Positions 53,152 through 61,468 of a stretch of 64,000 nt of DNA are shown one piece after another. The notes beneath the pieces are model-generated. The model did no database searches. It was not told the origin of the DNA and was given only the letters and a program-made list of their open reading frames with translations. The translations under genes were made by a program, and so were the position numbers. Within the stretch, counting starts at the first letter, position 1, and every line of letters begins with the position of its first letter. Source of the stretch: Cetobacterium_A sp051653945 (GTDB taxonomy: Bacteria; Fusobacteriota; Fusobacteriia; Fusobacteriales; Fusobacteriaceae); contig NZ_JBOFXD010000050.1 of the NCBI RefSeq assembly GCF_051653945.1, positions 1 to 64,000 of the forward strand, in the 5' to 3' direction.

Positions 53152-54690
53152 ATGAAGAAAAATAGCATCATTATTCTTGACTTTGGTTCTCAGTATAACC
53201 AGTTAATAGCAAGAAGAGTAAGAGAAATGGGAGTTTACGCTGAGGTTGTTCCTTATTTCGAACCGTTAGAGGATATTTTAGCTAGAAAACCAAAAGGTAT
53301 CATTCTTTCAGGTGGACCTGCATCAGTTTATTTAGATGGATCACCAACAATTGATAAAGCATTATATGAACAAGGAATCCCTGTTTTAGGAATCTGCTAC
53401 GGAATGCAATTAACTTCTCAATTATTAGGTGGAAATGTTGAAAGAGCTGATAAGCAAGAGTTTGGAAAAGCTGAGCTTATTATTGACGAATTAGAAAGTC
53501 CATTATTCAAAGATGTTCCTAACTTAAACCAAGTTTGGATGAGTCATGGAGACCACGTAACAGTATTACCAGAAGGATTTAAGCAAATCGCTCATACAGA
53601 TTCTTGTATAGCTGCTTCTGCTAATGTTGAAAAAAATATCTACTGTATCCAATACCACGCTGAGGTTACTCACTCTGAGTATGGAGCAAAGATGCTAGAA
53701 AACTTCGTATTTGGAGTTGCTAAATGTGAAAAAAACTGGTCAATGGGTAACTACATTGAAGAAACAGTTAAATCTATAAAAGAAACTGTAGGAGATAAGA
53801 AAGTTTTACTTGGACTTTCTGGAGGAGTTGACTCTTCTGTTGCTGCTGCATTAATACACAAAGCTATTGGAGATCAATTGATCTGTATTTTCGTTGATAC
53901 AGGACTTCTTAGAAAAGACGAAGCTAAAAACGTAATGGAAATCTATGGAGAGAACTTCCACATGAACATCAAATGTGTTGATGCTGAAGAGAGATTCCTA
54001 AGCAAATTAGCTGGAGTTACTGATCCTGAAGCTAAGAGAAAAATAATTGGAAAAGAGTTCGTTGAAGTATTCAATGATGAGGCATCTAAATTAACTGATG
54101 TTAAATTCCTTGCTCAAGGAACAATCTATCCAGACGTAATAGAGTCTCAATCTGTAAAAGGACCTTCTGCTACGATTAAGTCTCACCACAACGTTGGAGG
54201 ACTTCCTGAGGATATGCAATTTGAACTACTTGAGCCTTTAAGAGAGTTATTCAAAGATGAGGTTAGAGCTGTTGGAAGAGAGTTAGGGATTCCTGCTCAC
54301 ATGGTTGACAGACACCCATTCCCAGGTCCAGGACTTGGAATCAGAATCTTAGGAGCTGTTGATAAAGAGAAAGCTGATATCTTAAGAGAAGCTGACGATA
54401 TCTTTATTAAAGAGTTAAGAGCTGCTGATTTATATAAAGAGGTTAGCCAAGCTTTCGTAGTACTTTTACCTGTTAAGTCAGTTGGAGTTATGGGCGACGA
54501 AAGAACTTATGAGTACACTGCTGTTTTAAGATCAGCTAACACTATTGACTTTATGACTGCTACATGGTCTAGATTACCATATGAGTTCTTAGATAAAGTT
54601 TCTAATAGAATCATAAATGAGGTTAAGGGAATCAACAGATTAACTTACGATATCTCATCTAAGCCACCAGCTACAATAGAGTGGGAGTAA
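53152..54690 (+). CDS. guaA: GMP synthase (glutamine-hydrolysing) GuaA
   Basis: GuaA converts XMP to GMP. The 512-residue protein has an N-terminal class I glutamine amidotransferase (Cys82 in LGICYGMQL, His and Glu in YHAEVTHS) and an ATP pyrophosphatase domain (GLSGGVDSSVAAAL), ending in the universal RLTYDISSKPPATIEWE. The ATG at 53152 follows GGAGG by five bases. A guanine riboswitch controls it. The 3' end is a well-known integration site for genomic islands, and a decayed integrase gene lies just beyond. Confidence 0.97.
   Translation: MKKNSIIILDFGSQYNQLIARRVREMGVYAEVVPYFEPLEDILARKPKGIILSGGPASVYLDGSPTIDKALYEQGIPVLGICYGMQLTSQLLGGNVERADKQEFGKAELIIDELESPLFKDVPNLNQVWMSHGDHVTVLPEGFKQIAHTDSCIAASANVEKNIYCIQYHAEVTHSEYGAKMLENFVFGVAKCEKNWSMGNYIEETVKSIKETVGDKKVLLGLSGGVDSSVAAALIHKAIGDQLICIFVDTGLLRKDEAKNVMEIYGENFHMNIKCVDAEERFLSKLAGVTDPEAKRKIIGKEFVEVFNDEASKLTDVKFLAQGTIYPDVIESQSVKGPSATIKSHHNVGGLPEDMQFELLEPLRELFKDEVRAVGRELGIPAHMVDRHPFPGPGLGIRILGAVDKEKADILREADDIFIKELRAADLYKEVSQAFVVLLPVKSVGVMGDERTYEYTAVLRSANTIDFMTATWSRLPYEFLDKVSNRIINEVKGINRLTYDISSKPPATIEWE
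54679..54690 (+). other. Putative att core at the guaA 3' end
   Basis: GAGTGGGAGTAA, the last codons of guaA, is a conserved target used by tyrosine integrases of guaA islands. The int remnant lies about 130 bases downstream. The matching repeat at the far island end would be outside the window, so the assignment is inference. Confidence 0.4.
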
Positions 54691-54701
54691 GAAATATATA
54701 T

Positions 54702-54740
54702 TCGTGCAGTCCCTTTTTATGAGGGGTTGCACGATTTTTT
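54702..54740 (+). terminator. guaA terminator
   Basis: TCGTGCAGTCCC and GGGGTTGCACGA form a stem with one mismatch and a T7 run. It lies 11 bases past the guaA stop. Confidence 0.85.
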
Positions 54741-54818
54741 TACTCATGCGTACTACCTGAGTACTATTCGTTATTTTCAACTCCTATTTAGCTCTTCTAA
54801 TCTATTAGCAACTTCTTC

Positions 54819-55672
54819 CTATTTATTCGGGTAAAGATGTGAATATGTCTGTAACGTTGTTTGAATATCTTCGTGCCCTAATCTCTCGGCAATAATCAGC
54901 GGAGAGAACCCCATCTCTATAAGAAGTGAAGCATGGGAGTATCTCAGGTCATGAACTCTTATCTTTTTTACTCCAGAATTTTGACATCCTCTTTTCATCT
55001 CATGATGGAGAAAAAATTTTGTCATGGGAAACAGTCTTTCATCTGATCTATAATCATATCTTCTTTCTGAAAATTTCCTTATCTCCTCACAGAGAAATTT
55101 TGAGATGCTCTTGAATCAGATTCTCTCCCTTATGTCTTGTATAGCTCTATGTAACTCTATCTTTACATCAAGTAGTTCTCCACTTCTCATTCCTGTCCAG
55201 AAGATAAGCTTAAACATTATCTTTGACATGTACTTATTTTCAATAGCACTTATAAATTTACGAAATTTTTCTTTTGTCCAGAAAAGCATTGTAGCAGCTC
55301 TTTTCTTTCCTATACTTCCAGATATTCTAGCTGGATTGGATGAGAGCTTATAATACTTCATAGCATAATTGAAGATTACACTTACTTGATTATTAATAGT
55401 TTTTAGATAGGTAGGACTGTATTCATTCTCATGAACTAATAGAGTATTTTGCCATTTTCTTATGGTTGTAGGTTTCAACCTTGCTTTGCAATAATCCATG
55501 TAAATGCTTACTAAAGTTTTAAAATAGTTGTTCCTTGCTCTCTTATTATAAAATTCTTTCTCATGAATCAAAGCATCTCTTTTGGTTTTAAAACCCTCTT
55601 TCTTCTTTTTAATCTTTTTTCCGAGTAAAATGATACGTAGTAAGTTCCATTATCTTTTTTATATACAAGCAT
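54819..55672 (-). pseudogene. Decayed tyrosine integrase (island or phage type)
   Basis: Pieces of one integrase lie in different frames. The start is MLVYKKDNGTYYVSFY (ATG at 55672). After a frameshift come KKIKKKKEGFKTKRDALIHEKEF, the core-binding domain (YMDYCKARLKPTTIRKW) and the catalytic Arg (FWTGMRSGELL). Near 55110-55190 the frame breaks at least twice and has a TGA. The C-terminal part then continues with RLFPMTKFFLHHEMKRG, HDLRYSHASLL, LGHEDIQTTLQTYSHL. Catalytic HxxR has become HDLRYSH and Tyr is present. The middle seems partly deleted. The gene is convergent with guaA. Confidence 0.85.
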
Positions 55673-55862
55673 ATCTCATCCCTTAGATGGAATTGTTCAG
55701 CAAATTAATAGATTCAACTTATCAATTACTACAGATGAGCTGAAAGAGATATTTGGAACACTTACCTAATTTAAAAGGGAAGATTCAGTAGAACTAATGA
55801 AATTTTAAAAATTTATCAGATATAAAAAAAGCAAAAAAAGAACAGATGGGGAAGTGGGGTAA

Positions 55863-56021
55863 ATGGCAAGATATTTAAAATTAAAGTATTCAAAATTAGA
55901 ATTTATAATTGCAAAACTTTCAGTTAAGTATGATGAATTTACAGATTATCTTTTTAACAAAGTTCATGATTATTTTTCTCTGAGTTACAGTGAATTCTCT
56001 ATTGTCTTTTTGATATTATGA
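55863..56021 (+). CDS. Possible small protein (52 aa), doubtful
   Basis: ATG follows a G-rich stretch (GGGGAAGTGGGG) that could serve as ribosome site. The product begins MARYLKLKYSKLEFIIAKL and ends in a hydrophobic stretch. I recognise no family, and the surroundings are decayed, so it may be a remnant. Confidence 0.25.
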   Translation: MARYLKLKYSKLEFIIAKLSVKYDEFTDYLFNKVHDYFSLSYSEFSIVFLIL

Positions 56022-56224
56022 CAAAGAACTTTATTCCGTTTTATAAAAGTTTATTTTTTATTTTCAAAAAATCCAGTTACTAGATTCATTACTAAACCTT
56101 ATTTTTTATTTCTTCGTAGAAAAAGAAAAAAAGAAATTCAAAGATTAAATAAAGCTTCCTTTTACAATTAAGGAAAAAAATTATTAAAATTTTTTTATAG
56201 TCATTTTTAATCTATAAAAATAGT

Positions 56225-56266
56225 AGCTCTTCCAGAATTAATAAATTAGTTCTGGAAGAGCTTTTA
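56225..56266. terminator. Long hairpin, probable terminator
   Basis: AGCTCTTCCAGAA (56225-56237) and TTCTGGAAGAGCT (56250-56262) form a 13-bp perfect stem, extendable through the AT-rich loop, followed by TTTT. It lies between decayed genes. Confidence 0.6.
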
Positions 56267-56271
56267 ACTCC

Positions 56272-56419
56272 TTTTATCCTTACCCATCTGTGATTCTCAT
56301 CCCAATCAGGAAGCTTTTCTATTATTCCAAGAGATCAAATTGACTTCTCTAGTCTAACCTTTAGATTCTTCACCAATAGCTCCAATTTTTTCTATGATAT
56401 CAAATTTAATTTCTACCAT
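56272..56419 (-). pseudogene. Decayed PC4/YdbC-family ssDNA-binding protein gene
   Basis: An AGGAGG site precedes ATG at 56419. The frame reads MVEIKFDIIEKIGAIGEESKG, then TAG where the family has Trp, then TREVNLISWNNRKAS. After a frameshift, PDWDENHRWVRIKG follows in another frame. The order and spacing match YdbC-type PC4 domain proteins, which bind single-stranded DNA and are frequent on mobile elements. One nonsense and one shift inactivate it. Confidence 0.7.
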
Positions 56420-56529
56420 TATTTCCTCCTAGATTTTAAAAATTTCTTATAAACTCTTTTTCTTACAAATTTAAATCATAGATATCGCACATTAACTAAT
56501 CAATTTCGGATTCTAATTCTAAACTATTT

Positions 56530-57642
56530 TTATTTTTTAATTTGATAAATATTATAAATGTATTTAGTTACATCCAAAACTACCTTTTTCTCTTTATACG
56601 ATAATAATAGAATGATTAAAATCACTAATCCTACTATCCCTATTATTAGTGAAGTTTTTGGTGAATTATTTTTATAGCTTTCATCTTCAGAATTATCTAG
56701 AATTAATTTTTTTATTAAATACAATAAAGAAGAGAGTGTCACTATAATAATAATATTTATTGCTAATAAAAGTATAATTATTTCTAAACTTGATTTAGCT
56801 TTTGCTGCTTCTCCAAAAAATTGTGTATTTATAGAAATAAAAGTGAAAATAGATACAAAAATACCCATAATTGTAATTATTGATCCTTCTGATTTTTTGA
56901 TTTTATTTTCTATTTTTTTTGATTTTTTATCAGTTTTATCAATTAATGATTTCATTTTCTCGGATTTTCCAATTAAATCATCTATTTCTGCTCTTATTTC
57001 TTCATATTTTTTTTCTATTTCTCCATATTCCTTTATTATTTTCATTAATTTGTTATCAGCCATTATTGTTAACTCTTTATATTTTTTCTTTATAAAATCA
57101 TCATATGTTATTTTTTTATTTGGTTTGTTTGATGGAATTACTTGTATTTCTTTACAAAGAAATACAATATTTTCACCATCTACTCCCTTTATAATTTTCT
57201 CTTTAAATTTTTGACTTGTCTCTGCCCATTCAAAAACTTCCTCTAAAAAATTTTTTTCAATGTTAATTTGAATATTCTTATACTCTCCACCTTTATCTCC
57301 CGTTTCTACTGAAAAGTTTTCTCTTAAAAAAACATACGTATTCAAATCTTGATTTTCATATACTTCTAATATTTGTACAGAAGAACCTATCTGCAAAAAT
57401 AAAAGATTCATCTTTTTCATATAATCTATTAAAACGCTTTTAAAATACATGTCAATTATTTCATCAGTTTCAAATATTTTTTGATCTCCCTTTTTTAGAT
57501 TTTCTGGACTAATTAGAGATTCATCTTTTTTTGAATACTCTATTATTTTCATTCTCATTTTTTCTTTTAAATCGTCATAATTAATTTTTTTTCCTTTAAT
57601 ATTTTCACTTATTATTAAATGTAAATCTTCTATTTCAGGCAT
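56530..57642 (-). CDS. Coiled-coil membrane protein of unknown function in the island (370 aa)
   Basis: The N-terminal 190 residues form a soluble domain with no motif I recognise (begins MPEIEDLHLIISENIKGKK). Residues about 195-255 are a long coiled coil rich in Lys and Glu (EYGEIEKKYEEIRAEIDDLIGKSEKM type). Three hydrophobic segments follow (about 257-275, 285-312, 332-350). The protein is probably anchored in the inner membrane with the domain and coil in the cytoplasm. The gene is intact, with AGGAGG before its ATG, among decayed genes and next to the methyltransferase-helicase pair. A defence-related effector is possible but unproved. Confidence 0.75.
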   Translation of the reverse strand: MPEIEDLHLIISENIKGKKINYDDLKEKMRMKIIEYSKKDESLISPENLKKGDQKIFETDEIIDMYFKSVLIDYMKKMNLLFLQIGSSVQILEVYENQDLNTYVFLRENFSVETGDKGGEYKNIQINIEKNFLEEVFEWAETSQKFKEKIIKGVDGENIVFLCKEIQVIPSNKPNKKITYDDFIKKKYKELTIMADNKLMKIIKEYGEIEKKYEEIRAEIDDLIGKSEKMKSLIDKTDKKSKKIENKIKKSEGSIITIMGIFVSIFTFISINTQFFGEAAKAKSSLEIIILLLAINIIIIVTLSSLLYLIKKLILDNSEDESYKNNSPKTSLIIGIVGLVILIILLLSYKEKKVVLDVTKYIYNIYQIKK

Positions 57643-57675
57643 TTTTCTCCTCCTTTGAAGTTCTTATACTCCAGT

Positions 57676-57868
57676 TTATATTTTATTTATAAAATTTTTA
57701 AAAATATCAGTTATTTTAAATCTAATCTCTTGTTCCAAAGCACTGTGCAGCGAATTCTTTCCATTCTTATATATATCAACTTTTGGAAATATGTCTCTAA
57801 AGAAAAAAGAGCTTCTTTTCAATTCTCACTAAACTATCTTATCTATTTCATCCGCTTCTATTCTTCCT
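57676..57868 (-). pseudogene. 3' remnant of an unknown gene
   Basis: The minus strand reads KGRIEADEIDKIV, two stops in a row, then ELKRSSFFFRDIFPKVDIYKN and NSLHSALEQEIRFKITDIFKNFINKI before a final TAA. The composition is protein-like, but no start is present and the frame is broken. It fills the gap between the methyltransferase and the coiled-coil membrane gene and may be the end of a lost gene of the same operon. Confidence 0.4.
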
Positions 57869-57880
57869 TTTTATCTAAAA

Positions 57881-59338
57881 TCATTTAATAATTTTTTCAT
57901 AAATAAAATTATCAATTTCTTCTCCAGATTTTAATTGTTTAAAGCTAGTTATTTCCTCTTCATTCTCTAAATCTATAACTATTGGAAAATCTTTTAAAAA
58001 TGAGTTTTTATAGATAAAATACCCATTGGCTTTAGGAACAGAAATTTGCTTTAAAAGATCCGTCGCTATATTAGAGTTAAGATATTTTTCTATAATATCT
58101 TCAAACTTCTGATATTCTTTTTTCAGTTCAAATCCACAAGCACTATCTGTATAAAAACATTCATTTGTTAAGACAAAATCATTCTTATTATTTATTTCTG
58201 AAAATACAAATTTTCTATTGTAAAAATGAATTGCTTTTCTTGGATTCCATAATTCATACCATTTTTTATTACTTTTCAAAAAATATTCCCTTGTCAATAG
58301 CTCTTCTTTGTGTTCTACCAAGTATTTGAGCAATTGCGGATTCATTTCTTCGATTTCGTTTTCATCAACTAGAACATTTTTATTATTTTTATCAAAATTA
58401 TAGGGATAAAAAATATAATAACCACTTTCTATAAGTTTTCCATTTTTTATATCCTTTCCCTTATAAGCTTTCTTTAGATAATTATAATTCATTCCATATT
58501 CTTTTATAGTTTTTTCTGAAATTAAATATACTGAATTATTTCCTGTTACTATCCCTTGAGAAATCGAAATACTTATATCAGCTAAACTAATTTTTGATTT
58601 TTTTTTGCATCGTTCTACAATTCCATTTTGAGAATCCTTCTGGATTATCCATTGTGGCTCTATTAAATTTTCTTGTTCCAATAGTAGTTCTTTCCCATTA
58701 AAATCTAAATTTTCTTTAATTTTTATCAAATTATTACCATTACTTTTTTCTTTTTCTGTAGAAAATATACATGTGTATGTTTGAGCCGTTTCAAATATTT
58801 GTGAATCTTGAAAATCAATAATTAGTTTAATATTTGTTTCTCTTAATAAAAATTCTCTTAATTTTTGTCCATAATTTCTTTTATAAAAATAAGAGGGGCA
58901 AATATAAGTCAAATTACCTTTATTTTTTAAAAGATTAATAGCTTTTTCAATAAATAAAACATAAAAATCATACTTGCCGTTAGCCGAGTAAAAAATTTTC
59001 TTACTTTCCTCTTTGTGAGGAACTTTATGGAATCCTATATATGGTGGATTTCCTACTATAATATCAAACCCACCTTTCTCTTTAAAAACTCTTGCAAATT
59101 CAAGCTTCCAAAGGAAATATGGTTTTCTCTTTTGTTTCCTTAATTTTTCAAGCTCTTTTATCTTATCGCTATTTCCAGAGTGGCTCAAAGTTTCCTGTAT
59201 AAGAATCCATTCTGTATCTTCTATTTGTCTTTTTATATTTTTCTTAACTTCATTATTTCTCTCTTTGAAAAATTTCTTATGAAGCTCATCTAACTTCATC
59301 ATTATATCAATCTTAAGATCCTCTATCCCACCAAACAA
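57881..59338 (-). CDS. Eco57I-like DNA methyltransferase, C-terminal part (broken gene)
   Basis: This 485-codon frame continues the preceding methyltransferase in the -1 frame. It has the adenine-methyltransferase motif IV NPPY (GGFDIIVGNPPYIGF) and then a specificity-like region (IKLIIDFQDSQIFETAQTYTCIFS, ISISQGIVTGNNSVYL, LTNECFYTDSACGFELK). The first codon available is a TTG with no ribosome site, and in-frame coding continues upstream of it to the A7 tract (NLKETYTEAEKLNAPTLSF). It is therefore the second half of one gene rather than an independent one. Confidence 0.8.
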   Translation of the reverse strand: MFGGIEDLKIDIMMKLDELHKKFFKERNNEVKKNIKRQIEDTEWILIQETLSHSGNSDKIKELEKLRKQKRKPYFLWKLEFARVFKEKGGFDIIVGNPPYIGFHKVPHKEESKKIFYSANGKYDFYVLFIEKAINLLKNKGNLTYICPSYFYKRNYGQKLREFLLRETNIKLIIDFQDSQIFETAQTYTCIFSTEKEKSNGNNLIKIKENLDFNGKELLLEQENLIEPQWIIQKDSQNGIVERCKKKSKISLADISISISQGIVTGNNSVYLISEKTIKEYGMNYNYLKKAYKGKDIKNGKLIESGYYIFYPYNFDKNNKNVLVDENEIEEMNPQLLKYLVEHKEELLTREYFLKSNKKWYELWNPRKAIHFYNRKFVFSEINNKNDFVLTNECFYTDSACGFELKKEYQKFEDIIEKYLNSNIATDLLKQISVPKANGYFIYKNSFLKDFPIVIDLENEEEITSFKQLKSGEEIDNFIYEKIIK

Positions 59339-59397
59339 TCCTTTTTGAAATGATAAAGTAGGAGCATTTAATTTTTCAGCTTCCGTATAAGTTTCTT

Positions 59398-61458
59398 TTA
59401 AGTTTTTTTGAGTAACTTTTCATCAAATAACTTTACTCCTTCAAACTCTTCTAATAAAGAATTTCCAGTCATAAAATTAAAATCCAGATTAGGAAGAGGT
59501 CTTATATCATTATTCTGAGTATCTACTACTATAGATAACCATAATCTTAGCTTTGCAATTTCAACCGCACTTGGCTCTATATCTACACCGTACAGAGAAT
59601 TTTCTATAGTCTCTATTTTCAATCTGTAAAGAGATCTAGTTCTATATGCTTTATCTCTCACTACTCTATACTTATCAAAGTTCAAATCCTTTGTTTCAAG
59701 AGATTCTGCAATTATGATATATTGAGTCAGAGTATTTCTAGCTTTAACTATCTCATTTAACATTCCAAGAGGAAAAGCTCCTGAACCTATTGCTGGATCT
59801 GCAACTTTAACATTTTTTAAGACATCATCTATACGTTTTGCATTATTCCTAATGAACTCTGGCATTCCCCATATAAGTTTAACTGTAGTATTTTTTTCCT
59901 CTAATGCTTTCATATAATCCATCTCAAAGAGATGCTCATCATATTCTTTTGTAAATTCTCCTAGTTGAATAAGATAATCTATCCCATCTCTAGTCAGATT
60001 AGGTACTTCATTCATAAGATAATTAATGATTGACTCTTTACACATATAATGAACTATCTCTCTTGGAGTATAGAATGCTCCCTTAGATTTTCTATCTTTT
60101 ACATCCAGAAGGTTTTCAAATACTTTTCCAAGCATCTCTGGGTCAACTGCTACCTCTGTTTCATAAGGTTCATTTTCATTTATTGTAAAATTATATCTAT
60201 CAAAAATATCTAAAATTCCATCCCCTTTTGAATTTGAGAATATCTCATCAGGAATTTTAAAATCTGTATTCTTCCAATCATAATCATCATAAGGTTCAAA
60301 TAATCCACCATTTAAGAAAGGAATTTTACAATTGAACCTTTTAAAATATTGATTTGCTCCTCTATCTAAATTTAGAGCATCATAGAACATATATTCCAAA
60401 TAGTCATTAAAAAATGTTCTTTCTTTTCCTGTGTTTTTCTTGATTGTTATATGTCTTTCAAAAAGGGTTCTGATAAATTTTTTATCTCCGCTTCCCCATG
60501 GTTCTTCAAATTTAACTATATTTTTAAAAGCACTTGCTAAATTATCAGCATCTTTGATCTCCATTTCCATGACTTTTGAAGGATTTAATTTATAGTTTCC
60601 TGAATTTGACATTGAAAAAGCCTCCGATAATATATCTTTCTCATCTCCGATAGCCCTATCATAAACAGCATTAAAATCTTCGTTACTTAATTCGGTAGGA
60701 ACAATTTTTACACCTAACCATCCTTTCTTCTGAAGGAAATATAAAAATGCCAATTGCCCCATTAATTTTTTTGCAAAACCTTCTGAAAAAGATTCAGGAT
60801 TTTCCATGTTTTGTCTTTTTGCTTCTACCATAAATTCACTATTAGTTTCTAAATATTCTTTCAGATCCAAATATTTTTTCTTATAATCATCAAAGAACTC
60901 ATTAGTTACCTTCTCAAGCTGGAATAGCTTTTCTAATTCATCTAAGCTAATCGCATCATTTATCTTAGTCAAAGTCATCATCTGTTTTTTTACTGTATGA
61001 CTAGCTTCACCCTCTCCAACCACATAAGAGAGTCTTTTTGCTGGAGTTAATTTTTCTTTTATTCCCTTTTCAGTAAAAGTATATTCCAACTTCACAAATG
61101 CCATTCTCCAATGTGAATCAGAGTCATTATAAAATGCAACTAATGCTCCATCTTTTCTATATTCTCTCAATATCTTAGCAATTATCTCTCTCTGTTTACC
61201 TTTTGCCCTTGTTGGATCTTTACTATCCTTAGTTTTTACCACAATTATATAATTTTTTTGTCCATCTTTGTCTGTATAATCCCCAAGAATCTGATATGAT
61301 TCAATGTAGTTTCTATATTCTTTCCAGATGGCAGTTGAAGGTTTTCTATCTCTAACTGTCACGTTCAAAACTCTTGCTACGAAGTCTGAAAATCTTTCTA
61401 TATTAAATCTATTCTCTATCAGACTGCTGATTAAACTTAATTTTTCCTTCTCATCCAT
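59398..61458 (-). CDS. Eco57I-like DNA methyltransferase, N-terminal part (broken gene)
   Basis: The 686-codon frame starts with AAGGGGAAG and ATG, 10 bases after the helicase stop. It holds an N-terminal region of about 480 residues that could include nuclease or helical-bundle segments, then methyltransferase motif X/I (KGAFYTPREIVHYMC, VADPAIGSGAFPLGML) and motif II-III (SLYGVDIEPSAVEIAKLRLWL). It ends at TAA just after an A7 tract, before motif IV, which lies in the next part. Adding one A would give one protein of about 1192 residues, typical of type IIG-like or helicase-linked methyltransferases. Confidence 0.82.
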   Translation of the reverse strand: MDEKEKLSLISSLIENRFNIERFSDFVARVLNVTVRDRKPSTAIWKEYRNYIESYQILGDYTDKDGQKNYIIVVKTKDSKDPTRAKGKQREIIAKILREYRKDGALVAFYNDSDSHWRMAFVKLEYTFTEKGIKEKLTPAKRLSYVVGEGEASHTVKKQMMTLTKINDAISLDELEKLFQLEKVTNEFFDDYKKKYLDLKEYLETNSEFMVEAKRQNMENPESFSEGFAKKLMGQLAFLYFLQKKGWLGVKIVPTELSNEDFNAVYDRAIGDEKDILSEAFSMSNSGNYKLNPSKVMEMEIKDADNLASAFKNIVKFEEPWGSGDKKFIRTLFERHITIKKNTGKERTFFNDYLEYMFYDALNLDRGANQYFKRFNCKIPFLNGGLFEPYDDYDWKNTDFKIPDEIFSNSKGDGILDIFDRYNFTINENEPYETEVAVDPEMLGKVFENLLDVKDRKSKGAFYTPREIVHYMCKESIINYLMNEVPNLTRDGIDYLIQLGEFTKEYDEHLFEMDYMKALEEKNTTVKLIWGMPEFIRNNAKRIDDVLKNVKVADPAIGSGAFPLGMLNEIVKARNTLTQYIIIAESLETKDLNFDKYRVVRDKAYRTRSLYRLKIETIENSLYGVDIEPSAVEIAKLRLWLSIVVDTQNNDIRPLPNLDFNFMTGNSLLEEFEGVKLFDEKLLKKT
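59403..59409 (-). repeat. A7 homopolymer at the methyltransferase frame break
   Basis: On the minus strand the sequence reads TTA CTC AAAAAAA CTTAA. With eight A the two methyltransferase parts are in one frame; with seven the first part stops four bases later. It may be a phase-variable tract, a slippage site, a mutation or a sequencing error. Confidence 0.85.
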
Positions 61459-61468
61459 TTTCTTCCCC

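Larger units (their letters stand above)
55673..56266. other. Degraded, mostly non-coding stretch of the island
   Basis: Only weak traces were seen. On the plus strand a short frame at 55686-55769 reads IVQQINRFNLSITTDELKEIFG before a stop, which looks like the tail of a lost gene. A possible 52-codon frame lies at 55863-56021. A hairpin lies at 56225-56262. Nothing else was recognised. Confidence 0.5.

Noticed and set aside
54926..55353. Plus-strand frames opposite the decayed integrase
   Set aside because: They are antisense to recognisable integrase segments and have no ribosome site.
57655..57888. Plus-strand frame of 77 codons between the membrane protein and the methyltransferase genes
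   Set aside because: The opposite strand shows a more protein-like remnant, and the frame is Phe/Tyr/Ile-rich as expected of antisense AT-rich DNA.
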